From positions 17,617,795 to 17,681,794 of the forward strand of contig BROE01000014.1 in NCBI GenBank assembly GCA_036571765.1: 64,000 nt of DNA. Reading direction: 5' to 3'. The position numbers were made by a program, and so were the translations under genes. Under the pieces are notes generated by a model. The model did not search any database and was not told the origin of the DNA. It saw nothing but the letters and a program-made list of their open reading frames with translations. Every line of letters starts with the position of its first letter. Positions within the stretch are counted from its first letter, which is position 1. The DNA is from Plecoglossus altivelis. Lineage: Eukaryota > Chordata > Actinopteri > Osmeriformes > Plecoglossidae. This document shows positions 34,101 to 44,659 of the stretch, one piece after another.

Positions 34101-35953
34101 GACACACAGGGGAACTCACATGTGTATATATCTCAACACACAGGTGTGTGAGTACACACACACGCAGACCACACACAAACAGACACACAGACAGATGGAC
34201 ACACAAACACACACAACGGACCAAACTACAGAACTACGACACACGCACGCCACAACACACACCTGAGGTTTTGTGATGGTTTGATAGAGCTGTCTTCAAC
34301 AGTCAGTTTTGTACTGACACCACTGGTCGTTACCAGGGTGATGAGGACTCAATAGGAAAACATACTGCACACCAGAGCAGAGAGTGAAAAAACACAATCT
34401 GTCTAATATTGTGGAGGATATCTTTCTTAAAACACTTCTTCCAACACAAGTTAGGACGTCAGTCCTTTCGCTTGATGTCACGCAGCAGCGTTTAAAAAAA
34501 CACGTAACTCAAATTTAAGAACGTAATTGAACCAGAGTGCGGACATTGATGTGACCCTGCACGTGTACGTGTTTCATACGAACCGAATTATTACAGCTCC
34601 TCTGTCTAAAAGGCACCCGCCGATTCCTGCACGATGGACGGCTATGACGCGAACTCTGTAGATGTGGACGGAGGCATCTCCAAACTAAGACACGAGTGTC
34701 ATGGTGCTGAACAAACACTGGACGGCACATTTTCCAGTCCAGGCAGTTCGACACGAGTGGTCCCGGGCCAGAGGAATTTGTGGCTGGATTAAACGGCAAA
34801 TGTCTCGCTCAACTAATTTTCCTTGGTCAGACGCCTTTTGTTATTGCAGCGAGATTACAGGGAAACTGTGATCCATGATCCATATCCTAATAATGAACAG
34901 GGCACGGAAACTTTTCTCATCCCCTCTAAGACTCTGCACTTCGGGAGAGGAAGGGATGACGTCTCTTTAAAAATGACCGGTTCTTTATCAGAGTCCTGGG
35001 TAATCTCTTGACGTCAGTGTGGACGTCTGCAAACCAAGGCCACCGTTGCCAAAGTGATAATGTTATGGTCTGTCCCCTTCTCTTTCACAGCTGCAGGTTA
35101 CAGTGGCAACAGCTGTGATAAGACTTAAAGTCTCCTATGAACATTGATGTAGTAATCCAAAAGATTTTCTTTCCCACGCGGTTATATCCACCACTATTTC
35201 ATTCAAACATGTAGGCCTGGATAACAGCTACAGCCGAATGAACAGGCGTAGGCATACTAGATATTTCTGTACAACTCTCCACATCATTTAAGACGCTAGA
35301 CTGCAGTATATGTAACGCACTGTGTCAGGCCTCGTTTGACCTCCACGATCAAATTGCATCCCAAATTGATTAAAAGATTAAAAGTGTCTTAAGTTTAACA
35401 ATAAAACACCCGCCATAAACCTATAGATACTTTGCCTTGTAGTCACGTCATATTGTTAACTCACTTAAATAACCCAAACTACCACAGAACAGCCATTTCA
35501 ATTTGAAAGAAGTTTCAAAATGTAAAGAATCATCTCTCGATTCCGTCCGACAGCACCTGTTGATTTCAAGACAATCCAGTCCAATATACACTGATTAAAT
35601 GTTTAATACTAAAGTAAGAATCCTACCGTTTCAGAGCTCATGTCGAACCGCCGATGACAAAATGCCGCGAGACTGATTGTTCATGAACAACTTCACTTCT
35701 TTTCTTTTCCATTACTTTCCCCTCTTTTAGTGGGGGTTGTTTCACTCACCAGTGCACTAATTCTAGTCTGCCCTCACCCTGGTGCTGTCTCTCTCTCGCT
35801 CTCTCGTCTCTCTCTCTTTCCTCTCTTCTCTCTCTTCTCATCTCTTCTCTCTTTCTTCTCTCTCTCTGTCTCTCTCTTTTCCCCCCACACACACACACAC
35901 TGTACCTTATACACATTTTCCGTCATCTTGTTGACCTCTTCAGTGCGTGACAT
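24195..35953 (-). CDS. baiap2-like: BAIAP2/IRSp53-family protein (I-BAR + SH3), complete, 13 coding exons, 671 aa
   Basis: I-BAR adaptor predicted to bend plasma membrane outward and recruit actin regulators through its SH3 domain. Exons in transcript order: 35953-35906, 31807-31732, 31280-31194, 30131-30070, 29416-29345, 29055-28918, 27895-27743, 27524-27348, 26937-26292, 25993-25795, 25429-25364, 24575-24329, 24239-24195; 2016 nt, phases consistent. The IMD is about residues 1-250 (MSRTEEVNKMTENVYK, VAAKGYFDALVKLGELAS, the basic patch KKLRRKSQGSRHPNKYGDRE, TEERRRYCFLVDRQCAV). A Ser/Pro linker follows, about 215 residues from one exon. The SH3 (VEAMFAHGPGG..., EPRDGWHYGQNE, KGWFPFSYT) crosses exons 10-11. 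The tail includes STSTGQLDKLVSPSL and ends SSPPPSPTR. Best recalled match is BAIAP2, but the segment with its partial CRIB is absent. It may be a separate paralogue (see findings). The first-exon region is duplicated at 33.7 kb. Confidence 0.92.
24590..24760. repeat. 'tcagaggacgggaagggaga' minisatellite, BAIAP2-like intron
   Basis: Three copies of a GA-rich unit of about 60 bases (atcagaggacgggaagggag followed by agggaaggagggag). Confidence 0.8.
25500..25785. repeat. (TG)n-rich microsatellite
   Basis: About 285 bases of TG dinucleotides broken by 'tc' and 'cg' interruptions, between SH3 exons 10 and 11 of the BAIAP2-like gene. All reading frames are open here by composition alone. Confidence 0.95.
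25995..26215. repeat. GA-rich polypurine tract
   Basis: GGAGAGG-type repeats directly upstream (minus-strand sense) of the SH3 exon at 25993, acting as its polypyrimidine tract in the transcript. Confidence 0.9.
26940..27235. repeat. (GA)n microsatellite
   Basis: GAGAGA runs with 'gatagggagt' and 'atgatatagagaaa' interspersions, between the linker exon and exon 8 of the BAIAP2-like gene. Confidence 0.93.
27918..28150. repeat. (CA)n microsatellite
   Basis: CA dinucleotides with 'ta' and 'cgtg' interruptions, in the intron upstream of the IMD exon at 27895. Confidence 0.95.
28598..28818. repeat. dispersed teleost repeat in BAIAP2-like intron
   Basis: Contains the words 'atttaacccatccaagtgca', 'cagagcagtgggcagctatt' and 'ggtgccttgctcaagggcac', which I recognise as a widespread interspersed fish sequence. 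Only one copy occurs in this window, so its boundaries are approximate. Confidence 0.6.
29120..29238. repeat. dispersed repeat, inverted partner of 18020-18150
   Basis: Carries 'gtttgcactttcctgccaca' and 'gtaaattctgtgcttgtata', then 'ataaaactgattctgattct'. It also has an internal TA-rich hairpin near 29115-29155 (acatctatatatactatata). Confidence 0.7.
29470..30060. repeat. (CACATCCTCA)n satellite with embedded dispersed repeat
   Basis: Tandem 'cacatcctca' and 'cacacacaca' units from about 29477 to 30055. Interrupted at about 29522-29605 by a different dispersed sequence ('tgctttattgtcattccgct', 'cagtggaacgaaatgtcgtg'). Frames are open throughout because of the repeat. Confidence 0.92.
30795..31175. 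repeat. (TC)n-rich polypyrimidine tract
   Basis: CT-rich repeat with clean (TC)n runs towards 31040-31080 and 31140-31165, next to the exon at 31280-31194. Confidence 0.93.
31920..32520. repeat. 'tacatagacagctgacaggc' minisatellite, about 600 bases
   Basis: Units of about 20-22 bases (ctacatagacaggtgacagt and variants), roughly 28 copies, in intron 1 of the BAIAP2-like gene. Variants 'acacagacag' and 'tatatagacag' are interleaved. Confidence 0.92.
32690..33660. repeat. (CA)n with 'acacctcgtacccc' units, nearly 1 kb
   Basis: CA-rich array with a recurring 'cacacctcgtaccccacaca' unit. It becomes increasingly irregular towards 33350-33660, with indels in homopolymers. That pattern suggests either decay or poorly polished sequence. 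Confidence 0.9.
33673..33719 (-). pseudogene. frameshifted duplicate of BAIAP2-like coding exon 1
   Basis: Same exon as 35906-35953, including the ATG context and a GT donor, but 47 instead of 48 bases with several indels. The ATGTCACGCACTGA start is shared, then one base is missing and the frame stops. It sits in the left copy of the tandem duplication. It is either a decayed duplicate or an assembly error. Confidence 0.75.
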
Positions 35954-38044
35954 GCTGCTTCTCGTCCGTGGTTTGTGGGAGTGTGTGTGTGTGTGTGTGT
36001 GCGTGTGTGGGAGTGTGTGTGCGAGTGTGTGGGAGTGTGAGTGTGTGAGTGTGTGTTAGACAGCCGCTGTCCTCTCTGTTCCCCTCTAGTCAAGAGCTTT
36101 AAGCTTCACGTCAGCAGACAAGCACCTGCAGACAAACACACGGTGTCATCAAGGTCTCCCCACCGCAGATCTGCAGCTCACACGAGCAGCACAGTGTTGC
36201 TGTCCTTACTAAAGCCACAGCCTCCAGTCTGCATCGAGACGAAATTATGTCATCTTAACGCCGGCCTGTCTGTCTGTCTGACCCGACAAACCTCAGCCCT
36301 GCGATCCAGTCATGTCATCGCTTGAGTCAAGGCACGACACACAGGGGAACTCACATGTGTATATATCTCAACACACAGGTGTGTGAGTACACACACACGC
36401 AGACACACACACACACAGACACACAGACACAGACACACGCAGACACACACATACATACAGACACACACACAGACACACAGACACACACGCACGCACACAC
36501 ACACACACACTGAGGATTTTGTCTGGGATGTTTGATAGAAGCCTGTGTCTTCAACAGTCAGTGTACTGAACCAACTCTACTGGTCAGTTACCAGGGTGAT
36601 GAGGACTCAATAGGAAAACATACTGCACACCAGAGCAGAGAGTGAAAAAACACAATCTGTCTAATATTGTGGAGGATATCTTTCTTAAAACACTTCTTCC
36701 AACACAAGTTAGGACGTCAGTCCTTTCGCTTGATGTCACGCAGCAGCGTTTAAAAAAACACGTAACTCAAATTTAAGAACGTAATTGAACCAGAGTGCGG
36801 ACATTGATGTGACCCTGCACGTGTACGTGTTTCATACGAACCGAATTATTACAGCTCCTCTGTCTAAAAGGCACCCGCCGATTCCTGCACGATGGACGGC
36901 TATGACGCGAACTCTGTAGATGTGGACGGAGGCATCTCCAAACTAAGACACGAGTGTCATGGTGCTGAACAAACACTGGACGGCACATTTTCCAGTCCAG
37001 GCAGTTCGACACGAGTGGTCCCGGGCCAGAGGAATTTGTGGCTGGATTAAACGGCAAATGTCTCGCTCAACTAATTTTCCTTGGTCAGACGCCTTTTGTT
37101 ATTGCAGCGAGATTACAGGGAAACTGTGATCCATGATCCATATCCTAATAATGAACAGGGCACGGAAACTTTTCTCATCCCCTCTAAGACTCTGCACTTC
37201 GGGAGAGGAAGGGATGACGTCTCTTTAAAAATGACCGGTTCTTTATCAGAGTCCTGGGTAATCTCTTGACGTCAGTGTGGACGTCTGCAAACCAAGGCCA
37301 CCGTTGCCAAAGTGATAATGTTATGGTCTGTCCCCTTCTCTTTCACAGCTGCAGGTTACAGTGGCAACAGCTGTGATAAGACTTAAAGTCTCCTATGAAC
37401 ATTGATGTAGTAATCCAAAAGATTTTCTTTCCCACGCGGTTATATCCACCACTATTTCATTCAAACATGTAGGCCTGGATAACAGCTACAGCCGAATGAA
37501 CAGGCGTAGGCATACTAGATATTTCTGTACAACTCTCCACATCATTTAAGACGCTAGACTGCAGTATATGTAACGCACTGTGTCAGGCCTCGTTTGACCT
37601 CCACGATCAAATTGCATCCCAAATTGATTAAAAGATTAAAAGTGTCTTAAGTTTAACAATAAAACACCCGCCATAAACCTATAGATACTTTGCCTTGTAG
37701 TCACGTCATATTGTTAACTCACTTAAATAACCCAAACTACCACAGAACAGCCATTTCAATTTGAAAGAAGTTTCAAAATGTAAAGAATCATCTCTCGATT
37801 CCGTCCGACAGCACCTGTTGATTTCAAGACAATCCAGTCCAATATACACTGATTAAATGTTTAATACTAAAGTAAGAATCCTACCGTTTCAGAGCTCATG
37901 TCGAACCGCCGATGACAAAATGCCGCGAGACTGATTGTTCATGAACAACTTCACTTCTTTTCTTTTCCATTACTTTCCCCTCTTTTAGTGGGGGTTGTTT
38001 CACTCACCAGTGCACTAAATCTAAGTCTGCCCCTCCACCCCTTG

Positions 38045-38062
38045 GCTGCCCTGTCTCTCTCG

Positions 38063-38112
<50 letters not shown>

Positions 38113-38345
38113 TTCTCTCTTTCTCTCTCTCTCTCTGTCTCTCTCTTTCTCTCGCTCTCTCTCTCTCGCGCTCTCTCTCTCTGTCTCTCTCTCTCTTTCT
38201 CTCTCGCTCTCTCTCGCGATCTCTCTCTGTCTGTCTGTCTGTCTCTCTCTCCCTCGCTCTGTCTCTCTCTCTTTCTCTCTCTCTGTCTCTCTCTACCTCT
38301 TTCTCCCCACTTTTCCCTCTATCCTTCCCTCTTTCAGTCTCTTTA
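38045..38345. repeat. (TC)n microsatellite
   Basis: CTCTCT runs with 'tctg' and 'tcgc' interruptions, at the right edge of the second duplicate copy. Confidence 0.95.
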
Positions 38346-39650
38346 CTCACACGTATCGGGGTCAGATTTTTGGTGCCGTTCTGTACCTCTTCTCATTGTT
38401 GAGCCGATTATCAACATGCCTTCACGCGCACACTCGGGCCTGTAAAAATCACCCCGGACCAACTGAACCCACCCGCTCCCCACCGTAAGATCCGCACGAC
38501 CAAAACCTCTCAGCCGCTCTCACTTTCTCTGACAATGTACCCTCTCTTTCGCTCTCTGCCTCGCTAGGGCTATACCCTCTCTCTCCCTCCCTCATTCACT
38601 CGGACAGAATAACAATGAGCTAACGGGGACCCGGGCTGAATAGCGGCAAAGAGAGAATAATGACCTGAACTTTAATTTAGCCCAAAGACAGCAGACCCCA
38701 CAGTCCCGCGACAGCGCATCACTGGCCTACATCCGCTAGCCTAAAGACCCTCACCACAACCCCCCTTCAATCTCAGAAGTGTACGGGTTCCTTCCGATAG
38801 CCGCTCAACACTCAGATCAGATGGTTGGTTGTAACTATTAGGAATCGTACATGTCGTACGTTTTAAAGCAGTTTAAAATATTGTTATTTTTCCATTTACG
38901 TTTTGATAACTTTTTCTCACTCCAGACACAAATGCACCGTAACACTTACATTGAAGTAATATGCTTGTAATCTTTTTTTCTATAGATAAACTGAGGCCTT
39001 CTGTCCTTCGATTGTTGAGTCATAAAATGAAAACCTTCATTTTGTCCATTGTGTTGTAATGAGACAATTTCACCAGCAGGTGGCAGCAGTGGTTTGATCA
39101 CTACACTCATGACCACACACTGACACTGGGATCACCTGTTGATGTATCTGTTCCGATATTCTACATTACAATAATACGTTCGATTGTATTCCTAGTAACC
39201 CTGTTTTATTCATTGTAACCCTTAGTCTCTAGCTAAGCTTAGAAAATGAACCATGAATCCAGTAGGAAACCGGTTCTGCTCCAGCCTAATCTCTTTCCTC
39301 AGAATGTTCCCCACCTGTAGTTTTCAGTCCAAACCCTCATCAACCAGCTAATATTAGATGGTGTTCCATATGACGGGTAGGGGGAAAGCCCCGCCCTTCG
39401 GGAACAGCGCTTGACAACGCAGCCCTGTCTGTGCTCTGTCAGGTTTCTGGGTCAGTTGGTCGGTCGGTCACCATGCCAACAGGTCAGAGGTGAACGCAGG
39501 TGTGTTCGTGTCTGCTGTTGTGAGTCTGTGTCCGAGACTCTGAGCAGTAAAGCTTGTTTGTGAGTATTCACTTCCTCAGACGCTGCAGGGCCAGAATGAC
39601 GCACGCACAGAGGATCAGAAGGCTCTTTGCACTGCTCCATAAACTGGCAA
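38346..39650. other. no recognised gene
   Basis: Mixed-composition sequence upstream of the BAIAP2-like gene. It could contain 5' noncoding exons or promoter of that gene, but no exon, motif or repeat stands out. Confidence 0.4.
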
Positions 39651-39654
39651 GTAC

Positions 39655-40015
39655 ACCTCGCTCTCTCTCTCTCTCCCTCTCTCCTCACTCTCAATCTCTC
39701 TCTCTCTCTCTCCCTCTCTCCTCCCTCTCAATCTCAATCTCTCTCTCTCCCTCTCTCCTCACTCTCAATCTCTCTCTCTCTCTCCCTCTCTCCTCACTCT
39801 CAATCTCTCTCTCTCTCCCTCTCTCCTCCCTCTCAATCTCTCTCTCTCTCTCCCTCTCTCCTCCCTCTCTCCTCACTCTCAATCTCTCTCTCTCTCCCTC
39901 TCTCCTCACTCTCAATCTCTATCTCTCTCTCCCTCTCTCCTCACTCTCAATCTCTCTCCCTCTCTCCTCCCTCTCTCTCTCTCTGGTCTCTCTCTCTCTG
40001 AATCTCTCTAGATCT
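39655..40015. repeat. 'ctctctcctcactctcaatc' minisatellite
   Basis: Tandem units of about 35-40 bases built of CT runs and 'ctcctcactctcaat', roughly nine copies. Confidence 0.92.
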
Positions 40016-40074
40016 CTCTTTCCATGTGTGATTCTGTCTCCTCCTCATCCTCTCTCCCCAGTTTTCCCCACATA

Positions 40075-40405
40075 CCACACACTGCAGTGTGCAGACCACA
40101 CACTGCATACTGCACACTGCATACACATACCACACACTGCACACTGCATACCACACACTGCACACTGCATACACATACCACACACTGCACACTGCATACC
40201 ACACACTGCACACTGCATACACATACCACACACTGCACAATGCACACCACACACTGCATACTGCACACTCCATACCACACACTCCATACCACACACTGCG
40301 TGTGGTATGCAGTGTGCAGTACGCAGTGTGTGGTATGCATTGTGCAGTGTGTGGTATGTGTATGCAGTGTGCTGTGTGCAGTGTGCAGTGTGCAGTGTGT
40401 GGTGA
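40075..40405. repeat. 'cacactgcatac' array ending in an inverted arm
   Basis: From 40075 to about 40295 the plus strand reads 'ccacacactgcacactgcat' over and over. From about 40298 to 40405 it switches to the complement ('gtgtggtatgcagtgtgcag'). The two arms can pair into a hairpin with an arm of about 100 bases. Confidence 0.9.
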
Positions 40406-40409
40406 CAGA

Positions 40410-41560
40410 GTCCTGGGCAGAGTAAGCTAAGTGTTGAAGGATGGCTGACCAGGGTGTTTCCATTCTACTCCAGTCTGGCTAATCTGATGAGCAGTAATGA
40501 TTATTACACTGTCTCTGGCCATGACACATTCTGGACGTGTGCGCACCAGATGGACAGAGCAATCCTGTTCACTGCTGCCGTGGTCTTAGGAGAGACACTT
40601 TGTTCATCGTTACGTGTTCTTCCTCGTTGGTTTGTGCCGTAAAACCGCGGAACAGATTCGTACTCTTGAGAGTATCTGCTGTGACCTCTGACCTCTCGCA
40701 GCAGGAAGTCACCGCAGACGTTCTCGCCAAGACCTTCAACTACGTCGGATTGTTCCAGAAACGCGCTAATTTTAACGGTCAGTTTTAAAGGTTGCGCTGT
40801 TTTAAGTGAAGTCACGTTGGAAGGATTTTTGTAGCGGTTGTTCTATAGGACGCAACAGATTTTAAAAGTTATTGTCGAAGAAAATGGCGCCAACGATCTA
40901 AGTCGTTTGGTAGTCTTGAGGCTTTTCTAACAGTTCTCCTCTTGCGCTTCTCCTCAAATGTTCCAGTGGACGTTGTCTAAAACAAACAGAGGTGTTGGAT
41001 ATACTAAATCCGGAATCCAAAATGGCAGCATTTGACCTAGTAACTATTTGTGTGCTATAGTAAGTGCGTGTGCACATGCTTGGCTTGTTTGTGTGCGTTT
41101 GACCTCAATGTGAGAAGCCATCTGTTGATCTTCCGGTTATCCGCTGTCTGGTAAGTAATTAGGCCAGTTATCTATTATCTTAGATGTGTGTTGAACAGTA
41201 GGGAAGGTGTGTATATGTGTGTGGGTGTGTGTGTTCATTGTGTGTCTGTGTTGGCGGGGGGGGGGGCGTTGGGGGTCGTGAATGTGGAAACTAATTACTA
41301 TTCGTAATCAGTAGCATAGTCTAGTATGAAGTAGAGGGGATTTAGTCAGACCAACAGTCTAACAGGCTGCCTCTCCGCTTCTCTTGCCTGTTTGTCATCG
41401 CTTGACGGTGGATGGACAGAAGCAGGAAAGGGTTGTGAGCATGTGGCAGGCGCATGCTTGTGGGTTGTGTTACTGTAGACTGTATCACTAAAAATCCATC
41501 TTTATTTACTTACGTTTATTTGGTACAGTAGAGCTGACTGGAAAATAATGTATAACAAAG
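40410..41560. other. no recognised gene
   Basis: Unique sequence with one exon-like stretch at about 40703-40780 (AG acceptor, open frame TADVLAKTFNYVGLFQKRAN, GT donor) that I cannot assign. A short GT run lies near 41215 and a G-run near 41260. Confidence 0.35.
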
Positions 41561-41564
41561 AAGG

Positions 41565-41701
41565 GTGAGGAGGGCAGAGAGAGAGGGGGAGAGAGAGAGG
41601 GGAGAGAGAGGGGCTGGTAGAAAGAGAGAGGAGAGAAAGAGAGAGAGAGAGGAGGAGAGAGAAAGAGAGAGAGAGAAAGAGAGAGGGGGAGAGAAAGAGA
41701 G

Positions 41702-41740
<39 letters not shown>

Positions 41741-42115
41741 TAGAGAGAGAGGGGGGAGAGAGAGAGAGGAGAGAGAGGGGGGAGAGGAGAGGAGAGAACG
41801 AGAGAGAGGAGAGGAAAGGAAAGAGAGAGGAGGAGAGGCAGAAGAGAGAGAGAGTGGGAGCGAGAGAGAGGAGTAGTCGAGAGGAGAGATGTGGAGAGAT
41901 AGTAGGGGAGGAGAGAAGATGAGAGAGAGAAAAGAACGAGGTGGGAGAGAAGAGAGATGAGAGAGATGAGAAGAGATGAAGGAGAGAGAAGAGGGAGAGA
42001 GAGGGTGAGGAGAGAAAAGAGAGAGAGAAATAAGAGACAGATGGGGGAGAGAAGAGAGAGAGAGAGAGAGAGAGAGGGGGAGAGAGAGTGTGTAGAGAGG
42101 GGGAGGGAGAGAGTG
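41565..42115. repeat. (GA)n polypurine tract, left copy
   Basis: About 550 bases of GAGAGA and GGAGAG on the plus strand. Confidence 0.95.
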
Positions 42116-42973
42116 TGTTAAATCACTCGCCCCTGGGTAATGATATTGTGCCACAATCTGATCAGCACCTGAGGAGGGTCTGACTCTGGATACCAAAGTA
42201 CCACAGGCTGACCTCGCGAGAGTAACAGGCTGACTACAGCTTTGACATGTCTGTACTACAGTAAACAGGCTAACAGGGCAGGAGAGGAGCAAAGGACCTG
42301 ACCTAGGTATTGTTGCTTTCTTAACAGACTGACCCTCAAGTATGTGCTTCTTTAACAGACTGACCTCAGGTATGTTGCTTCTTTAAACAGACTGACCCTC
42401 AGGTATTGTGTGGACTCTCTCTAAATACTGTCTGGACACACTCCACGTTATTGGGCTTTTACTTAACAGTACGTGAGCCTGTCCCGTGTATGTTTGCTTC
42501 TGTTACCTAGACTACATCTTGTGCCATTCTGTTATGTGCTGTTCCTTGACAGACTGACCTCAGGATATGTTGGCTTCTTAAAAGATGATCCTCAGTTATG
42601 TTGGCTTTAGGTCATGGTCCCTTCAGTTCAACTTCAGCGCGCAGAGAGGAATCCACGGATGTCCACCATGTTTGTTATTGGATGCTTTATATAACCTCCT
42701 GAGATGCTGCTTAGTGATTTGGACTTTCTCAGTATTTCTATTCCCCTTGGTGTATAGATGTGGCAGCCATGCGGCGTTAATTCTTCTAGATAGGCCAGTA
42801 CAAACCTTAGATTTTGTGTAGGTTTTGTGTGAGACTACAGTTGAGGTGTTCAAAATCTGAATGTAATCCAACTCAAGTAATTATACTCTTTTGTTAGTGA
42901 AATTTCCCATTATTGAGATTAGTGGCCTAATAGTGAGAGTCATAACGCCAACACCATGTATTGGAGGGTGAAG

Positions 42974-43039
42974 NNNNNNNNNNNNNNNNNNNNNNNNNNN
43001 NNNNNNNNNNNNNNNNNNNNNNNNNNNNNNNNNNNNNNN
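42974..43039. other. assembly gap (66 N)
   Basis: Run of unknown bases. The sequence on each side is similar, so the true distance and copy number here are unknown. Confidence 0.99.
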
Positions 43040-43339
43040 TCAATCAGTAGCATTAATGTCTAGTATTTGAAAGTAAAGGGGAATAGTCAAGACCAAAACA
43101 TCAAAACAGGGCTGCCTCTTCCGCTTTCTCTTGGCCTGTTTTGTCCATCCGGCTTTGACGGTGGGAATGGGACCCAGGAAGCAAGGAAAAAAGGTGTGAA
43201 GCATTTGGGGGCAGGGGCGCATTGTTGGTGGTGTGTTTTACTGTAGGGGGACTGTAATCCACTTTTAAAAAATCCACTTTATTACTTACGGTTTTATTTG
43301 GACAGTAGAAGCTTGATGGGAAATTAAATGTATTTAAAA

Positions 43340-43925
43340 CCAAGGGAAGGGTGAGGGAAGGGCCAGAGAGAGAGGGGAAGAGAAGGGAAGAGAGGGGTGT
43401 AGGGGAAAGAGAGAGGAGGAGAAAGAGAGAGAAAGAAGAGGAAGAGGAAAGAAAGAGAAAGAAGACGAAAAAGGACGCGTGTGTGTGGGAGAGGGGAGGG
43501 AGAAAAGAAGAAGAGGAAGAGAAGAAAAGAAGAGGAGAAGAGAGAGGAGAAGAAGATAGAGAGAGAGAGGAAAGAGAGAGAAGAGGAGAGAAGAAGGGAG
43601 AAGAGAGGGAGAGAGAGAGGAAAAAAGGAGGAAATTAGGGAGAGGAAGAGAGAGGAGGAAAGAAGAGAAGGAGAGAGAAGAAGAGAGAGAAAGGAGAGGG
43701 AGAGGGAGAAGAGAGGAAAGAAAGGGGAGAAGAAAGAGAAGAAGAAGAAAGGGAAGGGAGGGGAGAGGAAGAAGAGAAGAGGAAGAGAGGGAGGAAGGGA
43801 AAAGGAGAAGGAAAAAGAGGAGAAGAAAGGAGGGAGAGAAAGAAGAAGAGAAAGGAGGAGAGGGAGAAAAGAGAGAGAGAGAGGAGAGAGGAGAGGGGAG
43901 GGAGGAAAGAGAGAGGGGGAGGGAA
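43340..43925. repeat. (GA)n polypurine tract, right copy
   Basis: Counterpart of 41565-42115 with many expanded A and G homopolymers. Confidence 0.95.
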
Positions 43926-44104
43926 GAGGATTGAGTAAAATCACTCCCCCCTTGGGAGTAAAATTCTTCCCACAAATCTGATCAGCAAACCTGAGAGGCT
44001 GACCCAGTAACAGGAGGGCTGACTACAAGGTAACAGGGCTACTACAGAACAGCTGACTTTTACAGTAAAACAGGGCTAAAACAGGCAGGGGGAAGGGAGA
44101 GGGC

Positions 44105-44400
44105 AAGAGGACTGACCCCTTCAAGGTATGTGCTTCTTGAACAGGGGGACTGGACCCCCTCAAGTATGTTGCTTTTTAACAGACTGACCCTCAGGTATGT
44201 TGCTTCTTAACAGACTGACCCTCAGGTATGTTGCTTCTAAACAGACTGACCCTCAAGTATGTTGCTTCTTAACAGACTGACCTTCAGGTATGTTGCTTCT
44301 TAACAGACTGACCCTCAGGTATGTTGCTTTTTAACAGACTGACCCTCAGGTATGTTGCTTCTTAAAAGACTGATCCTCAGGTATGTTGCTTCTCATGGTC
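44105..44400. repeat. 31-base minisatellite (cagactgaccctcaggtatg)
   Basis: About nine copies of a unit joining 'cagactgaccctcaggtatg' and 'ttgcttcttaa'. A degraded counterpart lies at about 42295-42420. Confidence 0.88.
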
Positions 44401-44659
44401 CCTTCAGTCAACTTCAGCTCTGAGATGAATCCAGGATGTCCACATTTGTTTGGATGTTAACTAGAGCTGTTTATTGGAGTATTATTCCCATTGTGTACTG
44501 CTTAGCAGATGCATGGCCAGTACAAACCATTGATTTGTGTAGTTTTTGACTCAAGTGGTGTTCAAAATCTGAACTGTAATCAACAGAATATAAGTCTTTG
44601 TTTAATTTTCTTTGATCAGTGGCTATTGGGTGAAGGATAAATGAGGGATTTGCATGTCT

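Larger units (their letters stand above)
33660..38345. repeat. tandem duplication, two copies of ~2.26 kb
   Basis: Left copy about 33660-35890, right copy about 35905-38345. In the core, matching positions are 2258 apart (for example 34515 and 36773), and translated frames in the core are identical. Each copy carries BAIAP2-like exon 1, the shared 'gacagccgctgtcctctctg' segment, a CA run, a long unique AT-balanced stretch, and a TC tract at the end. Differences concentrate at the repeats and near the left copy's exon. The unique part holds the presumed 5' flank of the BAIAP2-like gene; I see no other gene in it. Confidence 0.92.

Noticed and set aside
43324..43975. Long Ser/Leu/Pro minus-strand open frames (206-213 codons), and similar at 41516-42292
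   Set aside because: Direct translations of the polypurine tract.
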